Shown piece after piece: positions 18,653-27,588 of a DNA stretch of 64,000 bases. The position numbers were made by a program, and so were the translations under genes. The notes under the pieces are model-generated. The model was not told the DNA's origin, did no database searches, and saw only the letters and a list, made by a program, of their open reading frames with translations. The stretch lies in NCBI RefSeq assembly GCF_008932115.1, contig NZ_CP044543.1, positions 5,338,501 through 5,402,500 of the forward strand, read 5' to 3'. The stretch comes from Bradyrhizobium betae (GTDB taxonomy: Bacteria > Pseudomonadota > Alphaproteobacteria > Rhizobiales > Xanthobacteraceae). The first letter of the stretch is position 1. Every line of letters begins with the position of its first letter.

Positions 18653-18736
18653 TTGACACGTCGGGCAAAACACCTGTAGAGTTGTATCATCACAGAAATC
18701 GTCGAAGCTCGCACCGCCGCCGGTCGCGGGCTTTTT
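18653..18736 (+). promoter_or_regulatory. Promoter-terminator cassette, copy A
   Basis: TTGACA at 18653 is followed by CGTCGGGCAAAACAC and, 18 bases after the -35, TAGAGT (18677-18682). A GC-rich stem (GCTCGC...GCGGGC) and TTTTT end at 18736. The most diverged of the complete copies. It predicts an RNA of about 50 bases. Confidence 0.6.
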
Positions 18737-18848
18737 GTTGTGCGTGTCCGGGGTCAAGTCGGATCGACGGTCGAGGCTGCACGCACGTCCGTTCGGCGAT
18801 GCGCGATGCTGCTGTTGCGAGGCGCACGGTAAGATTGTATTGAGCGCC

Positions 18849-19562
18849 ATGAGCCATGCTCCACCCATGAATGGCCTGCCGCGCACGAAGGTCGAGCTGC
18901 TGAAGCCGGAGCAGGCTACGGCTCTCGAGCGCGACGGCTATCTCCTGCTCCGAGGCGCCGTGCCTGCGGCGTGGCGCGATGCGTTGCGCGCCGCCTTCGA
19001 TGCGGGCGTAGGGACCGGCGACCAATGGGCCGCGCCCCGCGGTCCGGGCTGGCGACACGCCCTCGTCGATCTCGATCCTTTGGTGCAGCAAACTTGCCGC
19101 CTGCCGCCGCTGCTCGCGGCGGCGGCGCAGATGCTGGGTGAGCCATTCTTTCTGTCGCAGGTCGAGGGTCGCGAGCCGCTCAAGGACGGCGGCCACCAGC
19201 GCTTGCATCGCGATGGCGCCGGTATGAAATCCGTCTCCGCCCTGGTTTTCCTCGATGCTTACGGGCCCGACAACGGCGCGACGCGAGTCGTTCCGCGCCA
19301 TCTCGACCCAGGATATCTCAATCAGGAACATCCTGATCAAACCGAGCCGGACGAGACCTTGTCCCTGATCACGGCGGGGGAGGCCGGCGACATCCTGGTG
19401 TTCGACGCCGATCTGCCGCATGGCGCGACCTGCAACCGCTCCGGCGCGCGGCGGCGTTCGCTGCTGCTGAGCTTCATGCTGCCAGGCAATCGTGCCACCA
19501 TGGAGGCCTCTCGCGCCATCCGCAACGTGCGCATGGACACCAGCGAGGTGTTCGTCCCCTAG
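18849..19562 (+). CDS. Phytanoyl-CoA dioxygenase (PhyH) family protein
   Basis: A 237-residue Fe(II)/2-oxoglutarate-dependent oxygenase-like protein. The facial triad is plausible: HRD in QRLHRDGAGM and a distal histidine in DLPHGAT, with an arginine (RRSLLLSF) for 2-oxoglutarate. The start at 18849 is chosen over 18735 because the upstream residues, part of the cassette-A region, are cysteine-rich nonsense. Substrate unknown. It ends at a palindromic repeat. Confidence 0.8.
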   Translation: MSHAPPMNGLPRTKVELLKPEQATALERDGYLLLRGAVPAAWRDALRAAFDAGVGTGDQWAAPRGPGWRHALVDLDPLVQQTCRLPPLLAAAAQMLGEPFFLSQVEGREPLKDGGHQRLHRDGAGMKSVSALVFLDAYGPDNGATRVVPRHLDPGYLNQEHPDQTEPDETLSLITAGEAGDILVFDADLPHGATCNRSGARRRSLLLSFMLPGNRATMEASRAIRNVRMDTSEVFVP

Positions 19563-19611
19563 AGCATGATCCGGAAAGGTGTGAAGCGGCTTTCCGAAGA
19601 GATCATGCTCT
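19561..19611. repeat. Rhizobial palindromic intergenic repeat
   Basis: AGAGCATGATC at 19561 and GATCATGCTCT at 19601-19611 are inverted arms. The inner arms CGGAAAG/CTTTCCG also pair. The repeat begins in the stop codon of the PhyH gene and could act as its terminator. By recollection, closely similar repeats are abundant in Bradyrhizobium. Confidence 0.75.
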
Positions 19612-19688
19612 GATAATTGCCGGAGCTCGCCGAGGAACGGCCTGCCGGTGACGGCGTTTCCCGTCTGAGGAAGCGAGGGAATTGGCCG

Positions 19689-19862
19689 ATGGACAATCTG
19701 ACGAAGCGCGAGCAGCCCGACCGCAGCAAGATCAACATGCACGAGGCCTTCGAGGTCAAGTACTGGACCCATGCGCTCGGGGTGTCGAAGGAGGACTTGC
19801 AGAAGGCCGTCGACAAGGTCGGCAACTCGGCCGCGACCGTCCGCAAGGAGCTGGGCGTGTAA
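19689..19862 (+). CDS. DUF3606 protein
   Basis: A 57-residue protein starting MDNLTKREQPDRSKINMHE. It contains the DUF3606 core: WTHALGVSKEDLQKAV followed by VGNSAATVRKEL. The family is small, helical and of unknown function. A frame opens earlier at 19617, but the family start is at 19689. Confidence 0.85.
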   Translation: MDNLTKREQPDRSKINMHEAFEVKYWTHALGVSKEDLQKAVDKVGNSAATVRKELGV

Positions 19863-19878
19863 CGGCTTCGGCGGCGCG

Positions 19879-20064
19879 CTACTTGATGCTGACGAACATG
19901 CCCCAGGCGGCGGCCAGCGCCGCGCCGGTGAAGACGACCACCGGATTGTCGCAGAACGCGCTGCCATAGCTGCACATGTTCGCGCCGAACTGTCCGAGCT
20001 CGTGATGGCTCGCGGAGTAGGACAGCCCCGACAGCACCAGCAATGCGGCGGCGACGTAGTACAT
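19879..20064 (-). CDS. Small two-helix membrane protein
   Basis: A 61-residue protein starting MYYVAAALLVLSGLSYSA. It has two hydrophobic segments (residues 2-17 and 41-58) and two cysteines (in NMCSYG and AFCDNP). Convergent with the DUF3606 gene. Unknown function. Confidence 0.6.
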   Translation of the reverse strand: MYYVAAALLVLSGLSYSASHHELGQFGANMCSYGSAFCDNPVVVFTGAALAAAWGMFVSIK

Positions 20065-20341
20065 CGACGTCTCTCCATCTCGCCCATGCGCCCATCGCAG
20101 GGGACCTGTGCCAGCGTGGCGCGGAGAGATTTCATTCCGCCGAATCCGGCTCGGTGCATTTGAGCTATCCCGTCAACCCTGGCTCAACCAATCCGGTTAG
20201 GGCGCGATGAAGCTGGATGGTATTGCAACAGAAGGCCTCTCGCGCGTCTTCGACGAAACACGCCTGAAACAATCCTGAAACCCGATTGTCCTGAACGCCT
20301 CGTCCGCTGGCCTCGACCAACCAAGCGAAAAGGAGATCATC

Positions 20342-20706
20342 ATGATCCAGATCGGTTCGAAGGAAGAAGTCGCGTTTCTCTTGGCTCTGTTCGGCACCCA
20401 CACCCAGCCGGTCAGGCGGCCGAAGCCGAAATCGCAGCAGCGCTGAAGGCCGATCCCATGCCGGGTTTGGCCGAATGCCAGAGCCTGCTGCGGCTCCTGA
20501 TCGCCAGGGGCGATCCGAAGGCCATCCCGCTCGCCAAGGGCGCGATCGATCAATATCTCAACACCGCGCCGGTCAGCGCCCGCGGGCGCGGCCTGCGCGT
20601 GCTCCAGCGCGATGCGCTCGACCAGCACGGTTTTGCGGTCGGCGTGCAGCGCTCGTTCGCCGAGACGGTGGATGCGTATATTGAGGGCAAGCTCGCGGAG
20701 GAGTGA
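20342..20706 (+). pseudogene. Small hypothetical gene broken by a one-base frameshift
   Basis: The first frame (20342-20446) reads MIQIGSKEEVAFLLALFG and stops. The second frame, open across the junction, continues QAAEAEIAAALKADPMPGLA to a stop at 20706. The total is 365 bases, one short of 122 codons, and adding one G near 20411-20414 joins the two frames smoothly. A decayed copy of the 3' part lies at 22808-23027. Function unknown. If the indel is an assembly error, this is an intact 121-residue protein. Confidence 0.6.
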
Positions 20707-20960
20707 GGCGCAAAGTTAACCTTGCAGCTTCATCTGAGTGGCCTAGGCCATGCCACCCCTCGCGCCGACGATGCCATCGCCGAAAAGGCACAACCTACGG
20801 GGCGTTGAAGTCCTGTGCTGGCGGGGCTTCCTCTCAGGCTGAAATACCCACAGGTCGCATTTCGGATTATTAAAAATATTGTTGACGCGTCGGGCAAAAC
20901 ACCTGCATAATGGCATCATCGAAATAAGCCGGTCAGCCCGCACGGAGTTATCCGCTGCGG
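20470..20960. repeat. Left copy of a ~480-bp diverged direct repeat
   Basis: It runs from the 3' part of the frameshifted gene through cassette B. Its partner at 22808-23285 keeps the same order: gene 3' end, then GAAGTTAACCTTGCGGCTTCATC-like sequence, then GCCATCGCCGAAAAGG, then the promoter cassette. The two copies bracket the DUF4261/Imm11-like pair. Confidence 0.75.
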
Positions 20961-20968
20961 GTTTTTTT
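20882..20968 (+). promoter_or_regulatory. Promoter-terminator cassette, copy B
   Basis: TTGACG (20882-20887), an 18-base spacer, CATAAT (20906-20911), then GGCATCATCGAA. The terminator stem is GCCCGCACGG/CCGCTGCGGG, and TTTTTTT ends at 20968. A textbook intrinsic terminator only 25 bases after the -10. Confidence 0.75.
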
Positions 20969-21087
20969 ATGGCATCGGGAGTTCGAAGTCTGCTCAGTGG
21001 GTTAGTCGCCTGGACGTTGTCTGGGACCGGGAACGGCCCGGGCTTGCTTGCTTGGGTATAGCTCAAGGCTTAAGTCCCATTGACTAT

Positions 21088-21102
21088 GTTCCTGTTTTGT
21101 TC
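21088..21102 (+). promoter_or_regulatory. LexA (SOS) box upstream of the DUF4261 gene
   Basis: GTTC-CTGTTTT-GTTC matches the alphaproteobacterial LexA direct repeat. It lies between a possible -35 (TTGACT, 21080-21085) and the -10 region at 21103, 55 bases upstream of the start at 21157. DNA-damage induction is inferred. Confidence 0.7.
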
Positions 21103-21156
21103 AAAATGCGACCGTTCAACCAGTGAGCGAAGTTGAGTGGATTGAAAGGGCGGCCG

Positions 21157-21945
21157 ATGAGTAATTCCCTCCTTTCACTTGTCCTGTTGGAGAGGCCGAC
21201 GACTCCGGACATGTTGCTGGTCGTCGAAGCGCTTCGCGCGAGGCATCCTGAACTGGCGGCAGAGTTGGAAGGGGGCCTTGAGACGACGGACCTTCGCCAG
21301 ACTTCTGCGAGTGCGCCACTCATCCGCTGTGGCGGCGAGTTGGTTGCCGTGATGTCGATGCCAGCGCCCATTCCGCAGGATCCCGGCCTATGGTCTCGCG
21401 CGGCCGCCACGTGGCTGGAAGGCAAGGCGGTGGCTGCGCGGCACAGGGGGCATCTGATCGTGACGGTGCCTGGACAGCACCTGGAGCCGTTGCCGGCCGC
21501 TCGTCTGACGACCGCCGTCATCGGAGCGTTGATTGCCGCCATGCCGGAATCTTGTGCGGTCGTATGGGATACCAAGGTCGCGCGCCCCGCCAAGCTGTGG
21601 ATGGAGATGTCGAGACAGTCGTTTGCCCCTTTCCCCAACTATCCCTTCACTCTCTGGGTCGACATTCTGCCGTTCCGTTCGGAGGCCGGCATCGGAGCAG
21701 TGACGATGGGGCTGTCGGCATTTGCCGGGCGCGAGATTGAATTCGAGACCGGCAAACTTACGCTTCGGGGGATGATCGACAAGGTGGCTGGCCTGGCCGT
21801 CTATCTGGTCGAGCACGGGGCTGTCGTCAAAGACGGAGACACCTTCGGCGGAGACGAGCACGAGCGCATCACGGCGCGCTATCGAACGTCCGAGCGATTT
21901 GCGGGCTTGTCCGTACTGTTCTGCACCGCGGATTCGGCATCTTGA
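21157..21945 (+). CDS. DUF4261-domain protein
   Basis: A 262-residue soluble protein. The C-terminal half holds the DUF4261 core as I remember it: FAPFPNYPFTLWVDILPFRS, then GLSAFAGREIEFETG and EHGAVVKDGDTFGGDE. The family is of unknown function and, by recollection, often occurs with polymorphic-toxin immunity genes. It lies under an SOS box and is followed after 55 bases by the Imm11-like gene. The GC is lower than in the chromosomal genes to the left. Start at 21157 chosen on a GGG site upstream. Confidence 0.8.
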   Translation: MSNSLLSLVLLERPTTPDMLLVVEALRARHPELAAELEGGLETTDLRQTSASAPLIRCGGELVAVMSMPAPIPQDPGLWSRAAATWLEGKAVAARHRGHLIVTVPGQHLEPLPAARLTTAVIGALIAAMPESCAVVWDTKVARPAKLWMEMSRQSFAPFPNYPFTLWVDILPFRSEAGIGAVTMGLSAFAGREIEFETGKLTLRGMIDKVAGLAVYLVEHGAVVKDGDTFGGDEHERITARYRTSERFAGLSVLFCTADSAS

Positions 21946-22000
21946 TCGAATATTGATGAAGCCGTTCATCTCATGGATGCATGTCGGTAGGGATCGAAGA

Positions 22001-22663
22001 ATGAGCGACGACAGGTCAAGGCCGATTGAGAAGCGACCCAGGGAGATCAAGCGCAAATTCTACGTTATAGACTTCAACTATCGTGGCGGGCCGCCGGCGA
22101 TGGTGTTGGAAAATCGTCATGTGCTTGCCCCGGATACCGGAGTGCTCGACCCGTTTCCCCGACGTGGGTTTCCGAATTACCCCGAGCCGCCGCGTTTCGT
22201 GTTTGGCGGGACGAGAGATCGTGCTCCACGGGATCTGGAGATGTATCATCACTACTGGCTGGTCTCCGATCGGACAAAGGCAGTTTTTGAGAGCGTCGAT
22301 CTAGCCGGATTTGCCTTTGTGGCTTGCGACATCAGGCTGGCGAAGGGACAGTACGAGGGGCCGGGCTACTGGCTGTGCGATGTCGTTCGTGTCCTGGATG
22401 CGGTGGACGAATCGCAGTCACGCTTGCTCGTTGGCATTCGTGATGATCCGAATTACCGGGATTTCGACAAGAAATACTACAGCGTTGTGATCAAGGGCGG
22501 AGCCAGACTCGTCTTCAGGGACGAGGTGATAGCAAGCGCACACGTCTTCAGAATGGCTTACATGGAGGCTACCGTCATCTGCGATGACGTTCTCAAGAAT
22601 GCCTGCAAGGAAGCCGGTCTTGCGGGCATCGGCTTCAGAGACGTATTGAAGCTTCCCATCTAG
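22001..22663 (+). CDS. Imm11/DUF1629-like immunity protein
   Basis: A 220-residue soluble protein starting MSDDRSRPIEKRPREIKRKF. The central part HHYWLVSDRTKAVFESVDL and the end VFRMAYMEATVICDDVLKNA (then a glycine-rich GLAGIGFRD) look like the Imm11 family (DUF1629), which neutralises toxins from interbacterial systems. No cognate toxin gene is adjacent, so it would be an orphan immunity gene. The family call rests on my pattern recall and is not verified. It shares the operon with the DUF4261 gene. Confidence 0.6.
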   Translation: MSDDRSRPIEKRPREIKRKFYVIDFNYRGGPPAMVLENRHVLAPDTGVLDPFPRRGFPNYPEPPRFVFGGTRDRAPRDLEMYHHYWLVSDRTKAVFESVDLAGFAFVACDIRLAKGQYEGPGYWLCDVVRVLDAVDESQSRLLVGIRDDPNYRDFDKKYYSVVIKGGARLVFRDEVIASAHVFRMAYMEATVICDDVLKNACKEAGLAGIGFRDVLKLPI

Positions 22664-22807
22664 GTCGCGCCTGTCAGTTTGATTGCATCATAGCTGCGAA
22701 TTAGCGCCTCACATCGAGGCGATCGTTTTCACACGAGCCGCTGCGCGCCGGACCGTCCCGATCTGGGGCGACCAGCATTCCATGGACTTTTGGTCAGTGT
22801 TGAGACG

Positions 22808-23285
22808 CTGGTGCCAGAGCCTGCTGCGGCTGCTGATCGCCAGGGGCGATCCCAAGCCATCCCGCTCGCCAAGGGCGCGATCGATCAATATCTCAACACG
22901 GCGCCAGTCAGCGCCGGCGGACGCGGCCTGCGCGTGCTCCAGCGCGATGCGCTCGACCAGCACGGTTTTGCGGTCGTTCGCCGAGACGGTGGATGCGTAT
23001 ATCGAGGGCAAGCTGAAGGAGGAGTGAGGTGCGAAGTTAACCTTGCGGCTTCATCTTGAGCCGCGCGGGCCGTGCCACCAGTCGCGCCGACGATGCGGAA
23101 GTGCCATCGCCGAAAAGGGCCACCTATGGGTGTTGGCGTCCGCGCTGGCGGGGCTTCATGTCAGGCTGGGCCGCCGGCATGTCGGTAACTTCGGAATATG
23201 TGAAGTCCTGTTGACTCGTCGGGCAAAACACCTGCATAATGGCATCATCGAAATAAGTCGGTCGGCCCGCGCGGAGAGCTCCGCG
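22808..23285. repeat. Right copy of the ~480-bp direct repeat, with gene remnant
   Basis: Bases 22808-23027 repeat the 3' part of the gene at 20342-20706 with small deletions (CAGGGGCGATCC, ACACGGCGCCAGTCAG). The coding frame is broken. The repeat continues through a degenerate leader to cassette C. The rest of 22664-22807 shows no gene. Confidence 0.75.
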
Positions 23286-23300
23286 ATGGCTGCCTGATTG
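23211..23300 (+). promoter_or_regulatory. Promoter-terminator cassette, copy C (terminator decayed)
   Basis: TTGACT (23211-23216), 18 bases, CATAAT (23235-23240). The hairpin (GCGGAGAGCTCCGC) remains but the T-run is lost, so transcription might read on into 23300+. Confidence 0.65.
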
Positions 23301-23362
23301 GTCGTGATCGAATAGAGATTGCACATAGCCCGCCTGTTTGAAGTTCTGAGGCCTTGTCGATC

Positions 23363-23746
23363 CTAACGCTCTTCGCTCGGATGAACCCACTTGTATCGCG
23401 TGATGCTCTGCGCCTCGGTGAGCTTGATCATGTGGACCGGCGGCGCATAGCGACCTTTGCGGCATGATCGACATTTGAGGGAAGCTTCCAGCTTCCAGAT
23501 CGGCGTATCGCGCGGGCGGCGGATCGCATCGAGCGGCAGGCTTGCGCGCGTCTTGCACCTGTTGCACTCGACCTCGAGCCAGCCCATGCCACCGTTCAGG
23601 CATTGGCCGATGGTTGGAGACGGCTGTGACGGACCCCCGTACCCCTCCATGCGGACCGACCAGGCCATTGCTTCGGCACGATCGGCCTCGCAAACGGCCT
23701 TCTTGGCTTCTTCGCGGGAGTGCTTGGCATGAATCTCTGCGCCCAT
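23363..23746 (-). CDS. Hypothetical protein with two zinc-knuckle pairs
   Basis: About 127 residues from MGAEIHAKHSREEAKKA. It has CNRCKTRASLPLDAIRRP and CRSCRKGRYAPPVH, two CxxC pairs likely to bind one zinc. Similar proteins occur in many copies in Bradyrhizobium by recollection. Start 23746 is chosen; a frame to 23788 exists. Function unknown. Confidence 0.65.
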   Translation of the reverse strand: MGAEIHAKHSREEAKKAVCEADRAEAMAWSVRMEGYGGPSQPSPTIGQCLNGGMGWLEVECNRCKTRASLPLDAIRRPRDTPIWKLEASLKCRSCRKGRYAPPVHMIKLTEAQSITRYKWVHPSEER

Positions 23747-23997
23747 GATCCGGCCGCCCCAGATGATTTCTCGTGATTTGGTCCCCATGCGCTCATAAAG
23801 CGACGTGCAAACGCGTTGGCAAATTATCGATTCCTAGTGGGCGGGTCGCGCGCTCAGCTACTGCCGGTCGTGGGTGTGAACAACTGATAGCATTGGACTC
23901 CGTAGTCACATTCGTTCCAGCGAATCCGGTGCGTCGAGTGGAGAAAGGAACAGATTGAATCATCTTGCGTTTCAGAGATGCAAAGAGGAGATTCAAG

Positions 23998-24201
23998 ATG
24001 GCTACCAAAGCAAAGAAGCAAACAGCTCGGGGACGTAAGCAGGATCGCGCGCGCGTTGCGGGCGGTCAGAAATACGAAGTCAGCTACGAGGCCAAGAAGA
24101 CACGTCGCTCAGCCTCGGCCGTTAAAAAGACCGTGAAGAAGGTTGGCAACAGCCGGAAGAAGATCGAGAGCCGATTGGGCCGCGCAAAAAAGAAGAGTTA
24201 G
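23998..24201 (+). CDS. DUF3606-like basic protein
   Basis: A 67-residue, very lysine/arginine-rich protein starting MATKAKKQTARGRKQDRARV. The end SAVKKTVKKVGNSRKKIE shares the KKVGNSRxxIE element of DUF3606 proteins (compare 19689-19862). An AGAGGAG site precedes the ATG. DNA-binding by charge is only inferred. It ends before a clear terminator. Confidence 0.75.
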   Translation: MATKAKKQTARGRKQDRARVAGGQKYEVSYEAKKTRRSASAVKKTVKKVGNSRKKIESRLGRAKKKS

Positions 24202-24266
24202 GAACGTCCGTTCCCGGCGTCAGTTGATGTGTGCCGGCGATCCCGCCGATTAGCCGGCTGAAATGG

Positions 24267-24310
24267 CGGCCCCGCGCGAAGTACCCCGCCCCGCGCCGGG
24301 GCCGTTTTTT
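24267..24310 (+). terminator. Intrinsic terminator of the DUF3606-like gene
   Basis: The stem CGGCCCCG (24267-24274) pairs with CGGGGCCG (24297-24304), followed by TTTTTT (24305-24310). Confidence 0.75.
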
Positions 24311-24352
24311 AGTCTGACGAGACAAGTAGCGCCATCCGTCATCGTGGCGCCC

Positions 24353-24697
24353 CTAGCAAACACCGGTGGTTTGCCGCATCTTTTGCGCGAGATCGTCGAG
24401 GTCGAATGGCTTCCGGATCATTGGATAACCGTCACGGCGACGCTCACGACCGGATAGCTGCAGGATTTTCAGCTCAGGTCGTCGGCGCTTCGCCAACTCG
24501 GCGAGTTCGTGGCCGTCCATACCGGGCATGTTGATGTCAGTGATTAGAATAGAAATGCGCTCATGCAGCCGGAGTTGTTCGAGAGCTTCCGATCCACTCC
24601 CGGCAGAGATGACCTCGCATCCGAGTTCTTCCAGCATTCCGGCGACGACCCCGAGTACGCTGGGGTCGTCATCTACTACAAGGACCAGGTGCGTCAT
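24353..24697 (-). CDS. Stand-alone response-regulator receiver protein
   Basis: A 114-residue single REC domain. It shows the acidic pair DDD (about 9-11), the phospho-acceptor Asp in LITDINMPGMDG (about 54) and a late Lys in MIRKPF. The signature Thr/Ser in the fourth strand is LQLSG. No output domain and no kinase nearby, so it could act as a shuttle or phosphate sink. Confidence 0.85.
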   Translation of the reverse strand: MTHLVLVVDDDPSVLGVVAGMLEELGCEVISAGSGSEALEQLRLHERISILITDINMPGMDGHELAELAKRRRPELKILQLSGRERRRDGYPMIRKPFDLDDLAQKMRQTTGVC

Positions 24698-24819
24698 TGC
24701 AGGATCACCCTCTCAAAAACGATAAACATCTGCTGTGACAAACGGTTCCCACGCTCGCGAAGGCGCGATCTACTTCCTGCGTCCAATTGAGGGAGTGCGC
24801 GTAAGTCCGATGCTTGGGC

Positions 24820-25169
24820 TCAAACCAAGCGCAAGCTGAACTGTCGCAAATCCTGGGCAGCGTAGCGATCGACGAATTCCTGGAGATGCGAGGGCACATC
24901 GCTCAGTTGCAGGTTACAGCGACGCTGGATTCGTGCGCCACATCCTCGGAGACGTCTTCGGACCAACGTTCAGAGGTGTTGAAGGCGATAACCTTGATCG
25001 GCCTGCGATATTCTCCGGCGATCAGATCGTGAATGACGGTTTCGAGGTCCGTGGTTTCAAGATCGGCCTCGCGCCAAGCCCGGCCTGATCGACCGAAATC
25101 CTCCGCAACAAGATAGACGCTGGGTTCGTCACTTGGCACCAGAGAGGGGACCCACCGAGACCGACGCAT
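24820..25169 (-). pseudogene. Hypothetical gene with a single-base frameshift near its 3' end
   Basis: It starts MRRSRWVPSLVPSDEPSVYLVAEDFG and reads DLETVIHDLIAGEYRRPIKV, then NTSERWSEDVSEDVAHE. At about 24928-24932 the frame departs into nonsense and stops at 24903. Adding one base gives RRCNLQLSDVPSHLQEFVDRY, the continuation I recall for this Bradyrhizobium family, ending at 24820. Function unknown. Confidence 0.65.
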
Positions 25170-25240
25170 AAGCAACTCCACACACACAGAACCCGGATTC
25201 AAACGAGCATCCGCCGATTGGTTCCAGCTGGTGACGTTTG

Positions 25241-25471
25241 CTAATCCGCCTTTCGGCGACCAGTCCGGGGATTCAGCGGGCTCGTGCGCGGCTTTCGGAG
25301 CCCATCAGGCAAAACGGGCTCCGTGCCCGGTAACCCGTCGGCCCTGACGTCCGCGCCCCATTGACCCTTCTCATGAGGGGTCGACTTATCCTTGACCTGG
25401 TCGGGTTGCGGCAAACCGTCCTTGCTGACGGGGTCGTAAGCGCCGCTGCGAATATCTCTGTTGTCTGCCAT
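25241..25471 (-). CDS. Small disordered hypothetical protein
   Basis: A 76-residue hydrophilic protein starting MADNRDIRSGAYDPVSKDGL. It is rich in Gly, Pro and Lys, with repeated DGLP motifs (residues 17, 45 and 56). Start 25471 is chosen; the long upstream extension runs through cassette D and is unlikely to be translated. Unknown function. Confidence 0.55.
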   Translation of the reverse strand: MADNRDIRSGAYDPVSKDGLPQPDQVKDKSTPHEKGQWGADVRADGLPGTEPVLPDGLRKPRTSPLNPRTGRRKAD

Positions 25472-25533
25472 AGGCGTATAATGCAATCGGCGCGACCTGG
25501 TTGCTATCGACGCTTGGGTTGCGGCAGCTAAAG

Positions 25534-25618
25534 TTGACACGTCGGGCAAAACACTGGCAGAATGCCACAATCGAAGACAGTTGGTTCAGCCCGCACGGAG
25601 ACATCCGAGGCGGGTTTT
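25534..25618 (+). promoter_or_regulatory. Promoter-terminator cassette, copy D
   Basis: TTGACA (25534-25539), 18 bases, CAGAAT (25558-25563). The hairpin is GCCCGCACGG / CCGAGGCGGG, then TTTT (25615-25618). Confidence 0.65.
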
Positions 25619-25734
25619 CATTTTGTCCGAGCGCTTGATGTCACCTGTTTGGGATTCAGCAGACGTTTTGGTAGTCCGTGCTTGAAGTCAGGTTCTGACC
25701 CGAAGCGGACTATTCGGGCCACGGTGCAGATGTT

Positions 25735-26100
25735 ATGGGGGGCTGGATGTCATTTCTTTTGTGCATGCTCGCTGTTGCACTCGTCGGCATTGCCGGATGG
25801 GGCTTCATGAACGTGATGACGGAGTTGGCCAAGTCACATCCCAATGAGCCGCTGGACACCTTTTCTCGTAGGTTCGAGGTTGATGCTTTCATCTGGAGCC
25901 GTCGTGCTCCGCCGGCGCTACGGAAGCAATACATCGCTACGCAAGCTTGCGCCGTCCCTGCGCTTCTCTGTTTGGCCGCGCTTGTGTGGATTAACGAGCC
26001 ACGTCCGAATGCCCGAGCCTTGGGAACTGTTGGCTTTTGCGCGATATCATTTTTCGCAGCAGCGCTTTTGGCTTGGAAGGCTCTTCGGCGAGGGGAATGA
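25735..26100 (+). CDS. Two-span membrane hypothetical protein
   Basis: A 121-residue protein. TM1 is about residues 6-28 (FLLCMLAVALVGIAGWGF). A cytoplasmic-like loop carries FSRRFEVDAFIWSRRAPP. TM2 and TM3 are about 70-87 and 96-115. No motif recognised. It sits between cassette D and the DUF2147 gene. Confidence 0.5.
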   Translation: MGGWMSFLLCMLAVALVGIAGWGFMNVMTELAKSHPNEPLDTFSRRFEVDAFIWSRRAPPALRKQYIATQACAVPALLCLAALVWINEPRPNARALGTVGFCAISFFAAALLAWKALRRGE

Positions 26101-26245
26101 AACTTCTTGGGGTCAGCTAGTCTGCTATTGGCCCATCTGCGAAGTTGCAGCGCGTCTGACGGAGGTCCGCTCATCGTGGCAGAGCAGACCAGATTTGCTC
26201 AACCTGAGTTCTTCGCATTTTGACCCAACCCGGACATCGGACCCT

Positions 26246-26704
26246 TTACTGCTTCGGTGCAGGCGGCGTCGGCGGGGATGCGGGACAGTCCTCGGCATGC
26301 TCCCTGACCTTGGTCCAGGTCTCGCCCCCGCACAGGATTCCCATGACGCACCCCTCGACGAACAGGCTTGTCGGCGACAGCAATTTCACCTTGGCCGCGT
26401 ACGTCTTTCCATTGTCCGCGTTGTAGATGCGTCCGGCCCACGTATCTAGGCCGGTCGATTGCATGCCGATCAGAATCGGCAACCCCAATGTCGTACGATG
26501 GCGCTTCGACAGGTCCGGATTCTGGTCGTCAAGTCCGTGTACGCGCTCCCACGCAATGGTCCCGCGAAGGCGATGACCGCATGCATGGATCGCTATTCGT
26601 GCACTCTTGTCGGCGACCAGCCATTCGCCCGTTGCCGAGGCAGACTGTGCCGGCGCAGTTGTTATGGCGAACAGGATCGCAGACAACCAAGGTATCCACT
26701 TCAT
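26246..26704 (-). CDS. DUF2147-like secreted protein
   Basis: A 152-residue protein with a signal peptide (MKWIPWLSAILFAITTAPAQ). The mature part reads GEWLVADKSARIAIHACGHR, then GTIAWE, then PILIGM, GRIYNADNGKTYAAKVKL and a final VMGILCGGETWTKV. This is the DUF2147 pattern (GxW..., I..., Y.ak..). The family is exported and of unknown function. Confidence 0.75.
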   Translation of the reverse strand: MKWIPWLSAILFAITTAPAQSASATGEWLVADKSARIAIHACGHRLRGTIAWERVHGLDDQNPDLSKRHRTTLGLPILIGMQSTGLDTWAGRIYNADNGKTYAAKVKLLSPTSLFVEGCVMGILCGGETWTKVREHAEDCPASPPTPPAPKQ

Positions 26705-27432
26705 CTTGAAGAACTCTCCGTCCACGGTGGAGCAGATATGTTGGACCAAACCGGGGGATGGTCGGGAGCGCGCAATAAGTCGTGTAGAGTATCGCGATGT
26801 TGATACCGTGCAGTTGTACATCGCCGTACAGTCGGCCGTCCGTCCGCGCGGCTCATCATAAGAATCATGACTCAAAATTAGATTCCGAGAATTACACGGA
26901 ACTTACGCGCCGGTAGGTAATACTACGAGCGATGGCAGTCACATTCAGCGGAATCCGGTCAGATATTGTCGATCAAATCGCTGCTCTAATCGCCCGTTTA
27001 GCGGTCCCGATAGAGGGATGAAATCTTCGGTTTCATGGAAAGGCCACCTCAGTTGGTGGTCTTCTTCAATTTTTCAATGTCGCCTACTGGCCATCGCGTC
27101 GGTTCGTCGGCGCGCCATTAAATCCGAACCTAAGGGTAGGCCGGACCTTGGCCGAGCCGGGCTACACCGTCTCGAATGACCCTTACCTGAATTTTCGAAG
27201 CGCCCGCGCGAAGTCCACCCGTTGGCCCGAATCGGACTCTACCGCCCATAGTCCCGAGATGAGCGGACTGCTCTCTCTGAGGTAGTAAAAAGTCAGTTTT
27301 CGGTAATCAGGTAACTGATGTCAGTCTTGCGTCAGGGAAAGTACCTGCAAATGCCAATCCGAAGACACCAAATGGTCTGCATCCACGGGCTTAAATGCAT
27401 GCACTAGCAGCACTCACTCCCCCCGGTACCCC
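26705..27432. other. 728-base gene-poor stretch
   Basis: No frame with convincing coding character was seen on either strand. Short AT-richer segments alternate with GC-rich ones. No cassette, box or repeat of this window recurs here. Confidence 0.5.
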
Positions 27433-27588
27433 ATGCGGACCATCTTGATCATCCTCGGAATGTGGCTGCTGATTGATGTGCTTTTCGTCATCGCCGTAAC
27501 GCCGCCGCATAAACCCAAGCGTTCAAACAAGCACTTTTCGAATTACTTTCCGTCGTCGTCCATCGATGAAAACAGCCATGACGAGTGA
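27433..27588 (+). CDS. Small single-span membrane protein
   Basis: A 51-residue protein: MRTILIILGMWLLIDVLFVI then AVTPPHKPKRSNK and an acidic/serine tail. One N-terminal TM helix and a positive cytoplasmic stretch. Unknown function. Confidence 0.5.
   Translation: MRTILIILGMWLLIDVLFVIAVTPPHKPKRSNKHFSNYFPSSSIDENSHDE

Noticed and set aside
24943..24950. A genuine short end for the minus-strand gene at 24903-25169
   Set aside because: The continuation in the next phase (RRCNLQLSDVPSHLQEFVDR) is clearly coding, so a frameshift is the better reading.
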